Below, piece by piece: positions 45,646 to 55,274 of a stretch of 64,000 nucleotides of DNA. This DNA comes from Oceanospirillaceae bacterium. Lineage in GTDB: Bacteria; Pseudomonadota; Gammaproteobacteria; Pseudomonadales; Oceanobacteraceae. Position 1 is the first letter of the stretch, and each line of letters begins with the position of its first letter. Under the pieces are notes generated by a model that worked only from the letters and a program-made list of their open reading frames with translations, was not told where the DNA came from and did no database searches. The stretch spans positions 1-64,000 of the forward strand of contig JACKOM010000011.1 of NCBI GenBank assembly GCA_024234265.1, read 5' to 3'. Both the position numbers and the translations under genes were made by a program.

Positions 45646-47670
45646 TCACACCCTGAAAGTTTGTAGCTTTTCCTGCAGGGAACGGGTCAGGCGGGATACT
45701 TCGCCAATCGCTTCCACCGTATGTTTGGCATCATCCACGGTTTCACGGCCAAGTTCATTAATCGATAAAACGTTCTGGTCGATTTCATGGGCAACCTTGG
45801 TTTGCTCGGCGGCAGAAACCGTGATTTTTTTATTACTGCCGAGAATCTCATTTACCGCCGCCACTATCTGCTGCAGGGCATCACCCACTTTGCCGGAGGT
45901 TTCCACCGTATGCTGGGCTTTCTGATGGCTTTGCCCCATGGCTTTTACCGAATCGGAAATACCGCTGTGGATAGATGTCATTACCACTTCTATTTCCTGG
46001 GCGGAGGTCTGTGTGCGGCTCGCCAGGGTGCGCACTTCATCCGCCACCACCGCAAAACCACGGCCCTGCTCACCGGCACGGGCCGCTTCAATCGCGGCAT
46101 TTAATGCCAACAGGTTTGTTTGCTCAGCAATGCCTTTAATTACCGACAGCATATTCGCGATATTGGTGGAATTATCCGCTAATTTATTGATCACATCCGC
46201 CGAGCGCATAATTTCATCCGCCAGCTGATTAATTTGCCCAAGGGTATCCACCACCACTTTACTGGCAACGTCCGCCTCTTGTTTTGCCCTATCCGCTGAA
46301 TGGGAGGCCTCATCACTTTGTTTTGCGACTTCCTCTGCGGTGGAAGCCATTTCTGTCACCGCAGAAGCCACTTGTTCAGTTTGTTTTAATTGTTCACTGG
46401 CGGCATGGCTGCTCTGCCCGGCATTCTTTTCTACCAACAATACTTCTTTACTGACATCTTCCGCGGTTTGTTGCACGGCTTCGATCAGCTGGTGAATTTT
46501 TTCCACCATATTATTAAATTCACGGGATAATTCGCCCATTTCATCATTGGATGCCACATCCACCCGTACGCGCATATCCCCCTGGGCGACTTTCTGCGCG
46601 GCCTTATAAAAGGCATCTACCGTAGTGCGCACCGCGAGGAAAAACGCCGCATATAAATACACTATGGTGAACATCACTAATGCAATAAGGGCGGCCACTG
46701 TAATTAAACGCTTGGTTTGCGAGCTTAAACGCTGATCGAGAATTTTCTCCGCCAGCGGCAGGGATACATCCGCCACCGCCATCATTTTTGCCTGACGCTC
46801 ATCCACATAATCAGCAAAATCCACCCAGGACATAGACACATCCATGGCGGAGACAATTTCCTCATCGAGTTTTATTTTGATGTCGTTAAGCGCAGCAGTG
46901 GATTCAGCAAAAGGTTTTTCAAAACTTTGTTTAAACTGCGCGCTGTTTTTGAGGATAACCTCATGGCTGCGCCCCATGTCTTTTTCGGTATTGTTCAGGC
47001 CATCGTAAGCGGCATTGAGCATATCGTAGGTGACTGTCTGAATATATTTTTCGATCAGCGCATAAATACCCACAGTACGCACCTGGCCAAGCGCCGCAAG
47101 GTATTGCGGATACTGGGACATCTGTAATTTCAGTAATAACTGCACATCGGGGTTGGTATCCTGCGCCAGGCCAGAATCCTGCGCCGCCACCTGGGCGAGG
47201 AATAAAATCTCCTTCACCACCTGCTGGTACAGGTTGTACTGGTCCACCACTGTGGGCTGTTTATTATCACCACCACGGGAAAGGCGCTGCTGCCAGGCCG
47301 ACAGGTTATTTTCCACCGCGTTGCCGATGGCTTTGCCTTTGTATTTACTGCGCAGTTCTTCGAGCCCGGCAAACAGTTTTTTCTCCGCGGCCATCACAGC
47401 TTCATCCACTTCCGGACGTTTGTAGAAATTCACCACAGCGGCAATATCACGGTAACTGCCCGCCGCATTGGCCACGGCCATCACATCACGCACGGCATTA
47501 AGGGAAACTTTTTCGGCCTTGGTGGCCTGAATGGTGGCGTAGGACTGGTGAATAATCGCGTAACTTAACAACAGCAAAGGAATGAAAAACGTCACGCTGA
47601 TCACCCCAAACTTCTGGGCGTAGGTGAGTTTGTTCATCAGCATCACGGCAGGGGCTAATAATCTGCGCAC
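45646..47670 (-). CDS. Methyl-accepting chemotaxis protein, large sensor
   Basis: A 674-residue chemoreceptor. GTG start at 47670 is supported by AAAGGA 8 nt upstream; later ATG codons lack one. TM1 about 22-45, a long helical periplasmic domain (about 46-320, nitrate/sulfonate-sensor-like or double four-helix), TM2 about 325-347, HAMP about 350-400, and MA domain with [20 protein letters not shown]. Ends in LTRSLQEKLQTFRV without a CheR pentapeptide. Confidence 0.92.
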   Translation of the reverse strand: MRRLLAPAVMLMNKLTYAQKFGVISVTFFIPLLLLSYAIIHQSYATIQATKAEKVSLNAVRDVMAVANAAGSYRDIAAVVNFYKRPEVDEAVMAAEKKLFAGLEELRSKYKGKAIGNAVENNLSAWQQRLSRGGDNKQPTVVDQYNLYQQVVKEILFLAQVAAQDSGLAQDTNPDVQLLLKLQMSQYPQYLAALGQVRTVGIYALIEKYIQTVTYDMLNAAYDGLNNTEKDMGRSHEVILKNSAQFKQSFEKPFAESTAALNDIKIKLDEEIVSAMDVSMSWVDFADYVDERQAKMMAVADVSLPLAEKILDQRLSSQTKRLITVAALIALVMFTIVYLYAAFFLAVRTTVDAFYKAAQKVAQGDMRVRVDVASNDEMGELSREFNNMVEKIHQLIEAVQQTAEDVSKEVLLVEKNAGQSSHAASEQLKQTEQVASAVTEMASTAEEVAKQSDEASHSADRAKQEADVASKVVVDTLGQINQLADEIMRSADVINKLADNSTNIANMLSVIKGIAEQTNLLALNAAIEAARAGEQGRGFAVVADEVRTLASRTQTSAQEIEVVMTSIHSGISDSVKAMGQSHQKAQHTVETSGKVGDALQQIVAAVNEILGSNKKITVSAAEQTKVAHEIDQNVLSINELGRETVDDAKHTVEAIGEVSRLTRSLQEKLQTFRV

Positions 47671-47814
47671 TCTGGTTTCCTTTACTTCCTTCTACAGCTA
47701 TCACTCAGTGTAGACGTTTTTCCCCAGAGGAAACTCCGGGCAGGCAAATGGCGTAAAACAACCAGAACAGATGAAAAAACAATGGGTTACGATACCGGCG
47801 GTAGCGCAACCCTC

Positions 47815-47831
47815 TAGGGAACCTCTAATCA
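47815..47831. repeat. Possible remnant of the 270-bp element's terminal repeat
   Basis: CTAGGGAACCTCT, 13 bases identical to the end of the MITE copy at 59134, lies directly after the aceF stop codon; nothing more of the element is there. It may be a relic, a solo end or chance. Confidence 0.25.
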
Positions 47832-49448
47832 GAGCAGCAGGTGGCGCACATCCGAGAGTAACTCCGCCAGATAACGGGTAAAACGCGCCGCTTCCGCACC
47901 ATCCACCACCCTGTGGTCATAACTGACCGACAACGGCAGCATGAGGCGCGGTGCAAACTGCTTACCGTCCCACACGGGTTTGATACTGGCTTTGGAAACC
48001 CCGAGTATGGCCACCTGGGGGGCATTCACAATCGGCGTAAAGGCTGTGCCACCAATGCCACCCAAACTGGAAATGGTAAAACTCGCCCCGGCCATGGCAT
48101 CGAGCGGCAATTTTTTATCGCGTGCTTTTGCGGCAAGCAGGGAAGATTCACGCGCAATGTCCGTGACGGATTTTTTATCGGCATCTTTAATCACCGGCAC
48201 CACCAAGCCATCGGGGGTGTCCACCGCAATGCCCACATGGTAATAGCCCTTATAAATCAGGGATTGGCCATCGGCGGAAAGTGAACTGTTAAAGGCCGGA
48301 AATGCCTGCAGGGCTTTAACACAGGCTTTGGTGATAAATGCGAGCGGTGTGACTTTTACATCCGCCGGCAACATGGCCGCCATGGGCCCTTTGCGGTATT
48401 CCTCAAGGGCGGTGATATCCGCCTCATCAAACTGCGTCACCTGAGGAATCGTCAGCCAGGAAATACGCATATTGCGTGCGGTGGCGAGTTTAATTTTGCT
48501 GAGCGCTTTGCTTTCCACCGGGCCAAAACGGCTGAAATCCTCGGCGGGTAATTCCGGCAGGGCAAAACCACCGGCAGCGGCTGCGGGCTGCTGCATTTTT
48601 TGTTTTACAAAAGCCTGCAGGTCTTCTTTTAAAATGCGGTTACGCGGGCCACTGCCCTTCACCTGGGTGAGATCAACCCCTAATTCCCGCGCCAGCATAC
48701 GCACCGCAGGGCCGGCGTGAACATCTTTGCCACTGGGCAAATTGTCGGATGCATTCAATGCGGCTGCCGCTGTAATTACTTTGTCGGCGGCGGGGGCAGA
48801 TTGCGCAGCGCTTTGCACAGGTTTTTGTGCAACAGCAACTGCGGGCTGTGCTGCTGAAATTTTTTCTGCTGCGCTGAAACGCATTTCCGCAATCGGTGTA
48901 CCGCTGTTAACTTTATCACCCACTTTCACCAGATAACGCAGCAGCACACCGGCCCGTGGTGCGGGCACATCCATGCTGGCTTTATCGGATTCGAGCACAA
49001 TTAATGAGGCTTCGGCATTTAAGCTGTCGCCTTCTTTGGCGACCAGTTCAATCACGCTGACCTGACTCATGCCACCTAAATCCGGCACGCATATTTGCTC
49101 GCTGGCACCCGTATTAACGGCGGGTGCAACAGGGCTTACAGCATCGGTAATTTGCGGATTCACAATCTGATTTTGCGCCTGCACAGCTGCAACCTGCGCA
49201 GGTGTATCCGCAGAAATTTCCAGGCTCAGTACCACGGAGCCAGTGCTGACTTTATCACCTTTTTTTACGTCAATACTGCGGATAATGCCCGCCGCTGGGC
49301 TGGGAATATCCATGCTGGCTTTATCGGATTCCACCACAATTAAGGTGTCTTCCGCGGCAACCCTGTCACCCACTGCCACGCTGATTTCAATCACTTCAAC
49401 CTGCTCTATGCCACCTAAGTCGGGCACTGTGACGTTTTGCATTGTCAT
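47829..49448 (-). CDS. aceF: Pyruvate dehydrogenase E2, dihydrolipoyl acetyltransferase
   Basis: A 539-residue E2 chain: two lipoyl domains (lipoyl-Lys in ESDKASMDIPSP, about residue 43, and ESDKASMDVPAP, about residue 158), Ala/Pro/Gln linkers, a peripheral-subunit-binding domain (AGPAVRMLARELGVDLTQVK) and the catalytic domain with the terminal DHRVVDGAEAARF motif. The ATG at 49448 follows GAGGGGG, 13 bp after aceE; the longer frame is rejected. No lpd gene is adjacent. Confidence 0.96.
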   Translation of the reverse strand: MTMQNVTVPDLGGIEQVEVIEISVAVGDRVAAEDTLIVVESDKASMDIPSPAAGIIRSIDVKKGDKVSTGSVVLSLEISADTPAQVAAVQAQNQIVNPQITDAVSPVAPAVNTGASEQICVPDLGGMSQVSVIELVAKEGDSLNAEASLIVLESDKASMDVPAPRAGVLLRYLVKVGDKVNSGTPIAEMRFSAAEKISAAQPAVAVAQKPVQSAAQSAPAADKVITAAAALNASDNLPSGKDVHAGPAVRMLARELGVDLTQVKGSGPRNRILKEDLQAFVKQKMQQPAAAAGGFALPELPAEDFSRFGPVESKALSKIKLATARNMRISWLTIPQVTQFDEADITALEEYRKGPMAAMLPADVKVTPLAFITKACVKALQAFPAFNSSLSADGQSLIYKGYYHVGIAVDTPDGLVVPVIKDADKKSVTDIARESSLLAAKARDKKLPLDAMAGASFTISSLGGIGGTAFTPIVNAPQVAILGVSKASIKPVWDGKQFAPRLMLPLSVSYDHRVVDGAEAARFTRYLAELLSDVRHLLL

Positions 49449-49461
49449 TTTTTTTGCCCCC

Positions 49462-52137
49462 TCAGCTGTACATAGGATCGTTTTTATCGGCATTTATGCC
49501 GTATTTTTCCATGGCTTTTTTAATCTCTGCAGGTTTTACATCGCCCTGCCCGGCTAACGCACGCAGGGTTTCAAGCACCACAAAATAACGGTCCACTTCA
49601 AAGAAGCGGCGTAATTTTTCCCGCGAATCACTGCGCCCGAAACCATCCGTGCCCAAGGTGTAATAGGCGCGCTCTTTAGGTAAATACGCACGTAATTGTT
49701 CGGAATAGGCTTTGATGTAATCCGTGGCAGAAATGATCGGCCCTTCCGTGTTTTTCAGGCAGCTTTGCAGATAATTTTCCTGCTGATTTTTGCCTGGGTT
49801 CAGGCGGTTATGGCGCTCCACTGCGCGGCCATCGCGGGCCAGTTCGTTGTAGCTGGTAACACTCCACACCTGGGCATCCACACCGTGTTCTTTGGCAAGA
49901 ATTTCCCGCGCGGCAATCACCTCACGCAAAATCGTGCCGCTGCCAAACAGCTGCACTTTTTTGCCTTTGCCGCTGTGTGCATGCAGGCAATACAAACCTT
50001 TAATAATGCCTTCCTCCACACCTTTGGGCATGGCAGGTTGCAGGTAGTTTTCATTCATCACTGTGATGTAATAAAACACCCGCTCGTGGTTGTGATACAT
50101 GCGCTTTAAACCATCGCGGATAATCACCGCTAATTCATAACCGAAGGTGGGATCGTAGGTCACACAATTGGGAATAGTACCGGCCAGAATATGGCTGTGG
50201 CCATCCTGATGCTGCAAACCTTCACCATTTAATGTGGTGCGCCCCGAGGTTGCGCCGATTAAAAAGCCCTGGGCCTGGCAATCACCCGCCGCCCAGGCGA
50301 GATCGCCAATACGCTGAAAACCAAACATGGAATAAAAAATATAAAACGGGATCATCGCCATGTCGTAGGTACTGTAAGCGGTGGCCGCCGCCAGCCATGC
50401 GGCAAATGCGCCGGCTTCGTTAATACCTTCTTCGAGAATGCGCCCCTGTTTATCTTCCTTGTAATACATGACCTGGCCAAAATCGACCGGCTCATATAAT
50501 TGACCTTCGGAGGAATAAATCCCCATCTGGCGGAATAAACCTTCCATACCAAAAGTACGTGCTTCATCGGGCACAATCGGCACTAAACGGTCGGTCAGGG
50601 CTTTATCTTTCACCAGGGCCGATAAAATACGCACAAACGCCATAGTAGTGGAAATTTCCCGCTCACCACTGCCTTCGGTCACTGCATTAAATAAACTTAA
50701 TGCGGGTATGGCTAACGGGGTTTTATTTTCACGTCGCACCGGCATAAAACCACCGAGTTTTTCACGGCGTTTACGCATGTACTGAATTTCTGCGCTGTCT
50801 TCGGGTGGGCGATAAAAAGGCACATTGCGGATTTGATCGTCATTCAGGGGAATATCAAAACGATCGCGGAATTCACGTATGGTTTGCTCATCGACTTTTT
50901 TCAGGCTGTGTGTATCGTTTTTCGCTTCACCGGCATCCCCCATGCCATAACCTTTAATGGTGTGGGCAAGAATAACCGTGGGCTGGCCTTTGTGATTCAC
51001 CGCAGCATGGTAGGCCGCATACATTTTGTAAGGATCGTGCCCACCGCGGTTGAGCTGGAAAATTTCTTCGTCGCTCATGTTTTTCACCAGCTCGACAGTC
51101 TCGGGGTATTTACCGAAAAAATGCTCTTTGGTGTAAGCGCCGCCCTTGGCTTTGTAATTCTGGAACTCACCATCCACCACTTCGTCCATGCGTTTTTGCA
51201 GCATGCCGGATTTATCTTTGGCGAGCAGCGCATCCCAGTGACGGCCCCACACCACTTTAATCACGTTCCAGCCGGCACCGCGGAATTCACATTCCAGCTC
51301 CTGAATAATTTTGCCGTTGCCTCGCACCGGGCCATCGAGGCGCTGTAAATTACAGTTCACCACAAAGATCAGGTTTTCGAGTTTTTCACGGCCCGCTAAA
51401 CCGATTGCACCAAGGCTTTCCGGCTCATCACATTCCCCATCCCCTAAAAATGCCCAGACTTTGCGGTCAAGGCGCGGCACCAAACCACGGGCCGAGATAT
51501 AACGCATAAAATGCGCCTGATAAATCGCCTGCAGGGGGCCTAACCCCATGGATACGGTCGGGAATTGCCAATAATCGGGCATGAGTTTGGGGTGCGGGTA
51601 AGAAGACAGGCCTTTGCCATCCACTTCACGGCGGAAATTCTCCAGGCGGTCTTCATCAAAACGTCCTTCCAGGTAACTGCGGGCATACAGGCCGGGGGCA
51701 ATATGCCCCTGGAAATACACCAGATCACCCAGCGGGCAATCTTCACTGCCCGCATTCGGGGCGCGGAAAAAATAGTTAAACGCCACATCGTACAAAGTGG
51801 CGCTGGAGGCAAAACTGGAAATATGCCCGCCTAAATCGTCACCGGATTTATTGGCGCGCACCACCATGGCCAGGGCATTCCAGCGCACCAGGGAGCGGAT
51901 GCGCCGTTCGATAAATAAATCCCCCGGCATACGCGCTTCAGCGGCGGGCGGAATGGTATTGCGGAAGGGGGTATTTAACGAAAACGCGAGGGGCAGACCA
52001 TCGCGGGTGGCACGTTCGGCAAGGCGCTCCAGCAGGTATTTGGCCCGCTCAAGGCCCTCCTCACGGATCACCGAATCAATGGATGCCAGCCACTCTAAGG
52101 TTTCAACCGGATCAAGGTCCTTATCGAACGTCGCCAT
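49462..52137 (-). CDS. aceE: Pyruvate dehydrogenase E1 component (homodimeric)
   Basis: An 891-residue E1, the usual length for the gammaproteobacterial homodimeric type. Start at 52137 (MATFDKDLDPVETLEWLAS) behind AAGGGAG; an upstream extension in the same frame is rejected. The thiamin diphosphate motif is seen as GDGECDEPES...NLIFVVNCNLQRLDGPV, and later TTLNGEGLQHQDGHSH. Decarboxylates pyruvate and acetylates the E2 lipoyl groups. A hairpin that could hide the ribosome-binding site lies in the leader. Confidence 0.97.
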   Translation of the reverse strand: MATFDKDLDPVETLEWLASIDSVIREEGLERAKYLLERLAERATRDGLPLAFSLNTPFRNTIPPAAEARMPGDLFIERRIRSLVRWNALAMVVRANKSGDDLGGHISSFASSATLYDVAFNYFFRAPNAGSEDCPLGDLVYFQGHIAPGLYARSYLEGRFDEDRLENFRREVDGKGLSSYPHPKLMPDYWQFPTVSMGLGPLQAIYQAHFMRYISARGLVPRLDRKVWAFLGDGECDEPESLGAIGLAGREKLENLIFVVNCNLQRLDGPVRGNGKIIQELECEFRGAGWNVIKVVWGRHWDALLAKDKSGMLQKRMDEVVDGEFQNYKAKGGAYTKEHFFGKYPETVELVKNMSDEEIFQLNRGGHDPYKMYAAYHAAVNHKGQPTVILAHTIKGYGMGDAGEAKNDTHSLKKVDEQTIREFRDRFDIPLNDDQIRNVPFYRPPEDSAEIQYMRKRREKLGGFMPVRRENKTPLAIPALSLFNAVTEGSGEREISTTMAFVRILSALVKDKALTDRLVPIVPDEARTFGMEGLFRQMGIYSSEGQLYEPVDFGQVMYYKEDKQGRILEEGINEAGAFAAWLAAATAYSTYDMAMIPFYIFYSMFGFQRIGDLAWAAGDCQAQGFLIGATSGRTTLNGEGLQHQDGHSHILAGTIPNCVTYDPTFGYELAVIIRDGLKRMYHNHERVFYYITVMNENYLQPAMPKGVEEGIIKGLYCLHAHSGKGKKVQLFGSGTILREVIAAREILAKEHGVDAQVWSVTSYNELARDGRAVERHNRLNPGKNQQENYLQSCLKNTEGPIISATDYIKAYSEQLRAYLPKERAYYTLGTDGFGRSDSREKLRRFFEVDRYFVVLETLRALAGQGDVKPAEIKKAMEKYGINADKNDPMYS

Positions 52138-52144
52138 AAGGGCG

Positions 52145-52189
52145 CTCCCTTGTGCAATAAAGTTATAAAAAACAGTATAGACAAGGGAG
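52145..52189 (-). promoter_or_regulatory. Inverted repeat in the aceE leader overlapping the ribosome-binding site
   Basis: CTCCCTTGT and ACAAGGGAG form 9-bp arms (52181-52189 and 52145-52153) separated by 27 nt, AT-rich. The promoter-distal arm contains the AAGGGAG that serves as aceE ribosome-binding site, so folding would mask it. It could also be a protein-binding site; it does not match the PdhR operator. Confidence 0.4.
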
Positions 52190-52204
52190 GGGCGAAAAAT
52201 AGCG

Positions 52205-53065
52205 TTAACGGGAACTGGCGGCAGATATTTTTTCGCGGGCCTGATCAAGGTAAGTGCAGAGTTTTTCCACCCCTACCAGAATGCCCGGCACGGGGCGGGA
52301 AATATCATCCCCGGAAATCACATAAAATTGGCCGAGCTGATTAGCCGCCAACGAGGGCCACTGCCGCCAGGGCAACATGCTTTTGGCATCGGCGGTTTCA
52401 CCGGCGCTGATAATCACCTGCGGATTTAAACGCAATACACTTTCCACACTCACCTGGGGCACCACCACGGGCGCATCGGCAAATATATTCTGCCCGCCGC
52501 AAGCACGTATGCCGAAATCAATCATATTGTCTTTATTCAGGCTCATCAGTGGCTCGGACCACACCTGATAAAACACCCGCACCGGCGCACGGCTGGCATA
52601 ACGGTTTTCCAATGCCCGCCAGGCATTGAGAAATTGCGCAGCGTTTTGCTCCGCAATATTCACATGGCCACTTAATTGCCCGAAGCGGCGAATAGTATCG
52701 GCAATATCCTGCGGGGTTTTAGGGTCGGAATATTCAATGCGCAGGCCGAGTTTGGCGAGTTTTTCTAATTGTGCAGTTAAAGCATTGCCCGGCCAGGTGA
52801 TAATTAAATCCGGTTTTAAACGCAGCACATTTTCCAGCTGCAGGCTGCGGTAATCCCCCACCCGCGGAATTTTTTTGGCAGCCTCGGGGTAATCACTGTA
52901 GGCCACTGTGCCCACCACCTGCGCACCGGCACCGGCGGCAAATAATAATTCGGTGATGTGCGGCGCGAGTGCGACGATGCGTTTCACCGGGGCGGCATTT
53001 TCCGCGGCCAAACTGCCGGCAGAAAAAAACAGCAGCATTAAACAGGAACAGGCAATACGTAACAT
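52205..53065 (-). CDS. btuF: Cobalamin-binding periplasmic protein, BtuF-like
   Basis: A 286-residue class III substrate-binding protein with signal peptide (ending SLAA). RIVALAPHITELLFAAGAGAQVVGTVAYSDYPEAAKKIPRVGDY is split here into the BtuF-type pattern RIVALAPHITELLFAAG followed by YSDYPEAA and PRVGDY. It hands B12 to the BtuCD permease; btuCD genes are not in the window. It lies 2 bp after cobC and shares its operon with cobT and cobU. Confidence 0.88.
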   Translation of the reverse strand: MLRIACSCLMLLFFSAGSLAAENAAPVKRIVALAPHITELLFAAGAGAQVVGTVAYSDYPEAAKKIPRVGDYRSLQLENVLRLKPDLIITWPGNALTAQLEKLAKLGLRIEYSDPKTPQDIADTIRRFGQLSGHVNIAEQNAAQFLNAWRALENRYASRAPVRVFYQVWSEPLMSLNKDNMIDFGIRACGGQNIFADAPVVVPQVSVESVLRLNPQVIISAGETADAKSMLPWRQWPSLAANQLGQFYVISGDDISRPVPGILVGVEKLCTYLDQAREKISAASSR

Positions 53066-53067
53066 AA

Positions 53068-53643
53068 TTAACCGTGGCGTTTCAGGCGGTAGAAATAGGG
53101 TTCATGGCCCTGCACATCTACCTGGCTGATGCAGGCATAGGGCACATCCATGCGGTTGATATTCACAAATGGCAGGCCCAATACTTCTTTTAACAGCAGG
53201 CGAATAACCCCGCCATGGCAAATTACCAGCACGTTTTCCTGTTTAATTTGCAGCACTTTAAACCAGGCTTTTAATACCCTGGCTTCAAAATCCAATACGG
53301 CTTCCCCTTGCGGGGCTGTGTAGTGCATGGGATTTTCCCACAGGCCTTTAATGGCGTCGTAATCCTCCGCCATCACGCTGCTGAAGGATTTATTTTCAAA
53401 ACGTCCGAAATCAAATTCCTGCAGATCATCTTCGATATTCAGGGGCAGGCCACGGGCTTCACTGAACTGCCGGGCAAATTCCCGGCAGCGGCTTAAGGGG
53501 GATGTCACCACATGCTGCACATTAATTTCAGCAAGGGCTGTTTGCATTTGCTGCCACCCCAATGGCGTTAGCGGGTGATCGGTGCGGCCACGGAAAACCT
53601 CACCGCCTTCTGGCTCACCGTGGCGCAGCAAATAAATATTCAC
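53068..53643 (-). CDS. cobC: Alpha-ribazole phosphatase / histidine phosphatase
   Basis: A 191-residue histidine phosphatase: LRHGEPEGGEVFRG with catalytic His8, TSPLSRCREFA, and VICHGGVIR with the second catalytic His. Between cobT and btuF, which points to alpha-ribazole-5'-phosphate dephosphorylation in nucleotide-loop assembly rather than a generic phosphoglycerate mutase. It overlaps cobT by 4 bp. Confidence 0.86.
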   Translation of the reverse strand: MNIYLLRHGEPEGGEVFRGRTDHPLTPLGWQQMQTALAEINVQHVVTSPLSRCREFARQFSEARGLPLNIEDDLQEFDFGRFENKSFSSVMAEDYDAIKGLWENPMHYTAPQGEAVLDFEARVLKAWFKVLQIKQENVLVICHGGVIRLLLKEVLGLPFVNINRMDVPYACISQVDVQGHEPYFYRLKRHG

Positions 53644-54686
53644 TGCTCGCTCACCCCGGCGCTGGCGAAGGTCGCCATATCCGCATGTAATGCGCAGGCA
53701 TTTTGCAAAATACTAAGGGCCAGGGCCGCACCACTGCCCTCACCTAAACGCATATCCAGTTGCAATAACGGGCGACCATTTAATGCACTGAGCATTTTGC
53801 CGTGGGCACCTTCGGCGCTCTGGTGGGCAAAAAATAAATACTCTTTTAATTGCGGTTGCACGGCATTTGCCCACAGGGCGGCAGCAGTGGTGATAAAACC
53901 ATCCACCAGCACCACTAAACCTAATTGCGCGGCGCGGATATAAGCGCCGGCAATCGCCGCGATTTCAAGGCCGCCAAGGGCCTGCATAATCGCCATTGGC
54001 TCGCTCGCCGCATGTAATTGATGCAGTTTGAGGGCATTTTCCAGCACGTGAATTTTATGCTGTAAACCTGCGTCATTCAGGCCGGTGCCACGCCCGGCCA
54101 TTTCTGCCACAGGGCAATTGAGTAATACACAGGCAAGGGCTGCGGCGCTGCTGGTATTACCAATGCCCATTTCACCGGCCACAAAAATTTGTGCACCCTT
54201 TGCTGCGGCCCGCTCGGCCGCCTCTTTACCCACCTGCAGGGCTGCGGCCAGCTGCGGCGCGCTCAGGGCAGGCCCCTGGCTGAAATCCGCACTGCCATTG
54301 CTGATGCGTGCATCCACCACACCGGGCAGATTTTCCAGGGCGCTGACAGTGCCCACGTTTACCACTTCCAGTGCCGCACCCTGCTGGCGGGACAATACAC
54401 ATACCGCTGCGCCGCCACGGGAGAAATTACGCACCATTTCAGCTGTTACCACCTGCGGGAAGGCACTCACCCCTTGGGCACAAATGCCGTGGTCGGCGGC
54501 AAATACCACCACCTGGGATTTATCCGCCTTAGGAATTTCCAGCCCCTGCACGGCAGCCATGCGAATGGCGATTTCCTCCAGCATACCGAGGGAACCTGCG
54601 GGTTTGGTGAGTGTGCCCTGGCGGGCCTGCGCGGCAGCACGTGCCTGTGAATTTAACGGGTGTAACGGGGCTGTTAACCAGCTCAT
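53640..54686 (-). CDS. cobT: Nicotinate-nucleotide-dimethylbenzimidazole phosphoribosyltransferase
   Basis: A 348-residue CobT, normal length. Motifs: LTKPAGSLGMLEEIAIRMA near the start, VVFAADHGICAQGVSAFP, GEMGIGNTSSAAAL, and the C-terminal LDMRLGEGSGAALAL containing the catalytic Glu. Makes alpha-ribazole phosphate from DMB and NaMN. It overlaps cobU and cobC by 4 bp each. No cobS is present between them. Confidence 0.95.
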   Translation of the reverse strand: MSWLTAPLHPLNSQARAAAQARQGTLTKPAGSLGMLEEIAIRMAAVQGLEIPKADKSQVVVFAADHGICAQGVSAFPQVVTAEMVRNFSRGGAAVCVLSRQQGAALEVVNVGTVSALENLPGVVDARISNGSADFSQGPALSAPQLAAALQVGKEAAERAAAKGAQIFVAGEMGIGNTSSAAALACVLLNCPVAEMAGRGTGLNDAGLQHKIHVLENALKLHQLHAASEPMAIMQALGGLEIAAIAGAYIRAAQLGLVVLVDGFITTAAALWANAVQPQLKEYLFFAHQSAEGAHGKMLSALNGRPLLQLDMRLGEGSGAALALSILQNACALHADMATFASAGVSEQ

Positions 54687-55198
54687 GCGGGTTCCTTAAC
54701 TGACAGGGGAATACCGGCCACCATCAGGGTGACCCGTTCGGCAAGTTGGGCGATGCGCTGGTGCAAACGCCCAAGTTCATCCACATAACGCCGTGAAGCT
54801 TCGCCAAGGGGCACAACCCCGAGGGATATTTCATTACTAACCACTAAAATCTGTGCGCCGCTGTGCTGCAAGCTGTGCAACAGGGCATCACATGCTGCGC
54901 TGGCATCCTGCCCATGGTAATGCAGGTTGTTTAACCACAACGTCAGGCAGTCAATCAGCAACAGCTGCCCGGCGGGGGCTGCATCAATGGCTGCGGCCAG
55001 TTGCAGGGGTTCTTCACACAGCTGCCAGTGGGCCGGGCGGTCACTCTGGTGGCGGGCGATACGCTCGGCCATTTCCCCGTCGCTGACTTCGGCGGTGGCG
55101 ATATACAGCACCTGCTGCGCAGATTGCGCGGCCAGTTGCTCGGCGTAGTGGCTTTTACCACTGCGGGCGCCGCCCAGTATCAAATGCAGCCTGGCCAT
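54683..55198 (-). CDS. cobU: Adenosylcobinamide kinase / guanylyltransferase
   Basis: A 171-residue CobU. The ATG at 55198 gives MARLHLILGGARSGKSHYAE with the P-loop at residues 9-16; an apparent 113-residue N-terminal extension in the same frame is antisense to the PilZ gene and rejected. Other motifs: YIATAEV, RHQSDRPAHW (guanylylated His region), LLIDCLTLWLNNL and VSNEISLGVVP. First gene of cobU-cobT-cobC-btuF. The 76-bp upstream gap is too short for a riboswitch. Confidence 0.94.
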   Translation of the reverse strand: MARLHLILGGARSGKSHYAEQLAAQSAQQVLYIATAEVSDGEMAERIARHQSDRPAHWQLCEEPLQLAAAIDAAPAGQLLLIDCLTLWLNNLHYHGQDASAACDALLHSLQHSGAQILVVSNEISLGVVPLGEASRRYVDELGRLHQRIAQLAERVTLMVAGIPLSVKEPA

Positions 55199-55274
55199 TG
55201 AGGTTCCATTCGTAGAATAAAAAATGCGGGCTAATATTAATGGGTTACAGGCGAAAATCCCACAGGGGGCAGGC

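Noticed and set aside
52145..52189. PdhR operator in front of aceE
   Set aside because: The inverted repeat does not resemble the known ATTGGT-type PdhR site, so only an unspecified leader structure is listed.
52138..52248. N-terminal extension of AceE
   Set aside because: Overlaps the btuF 3' end and lacks similarity; MATFDKDLDPVETLEW is the expected start region.
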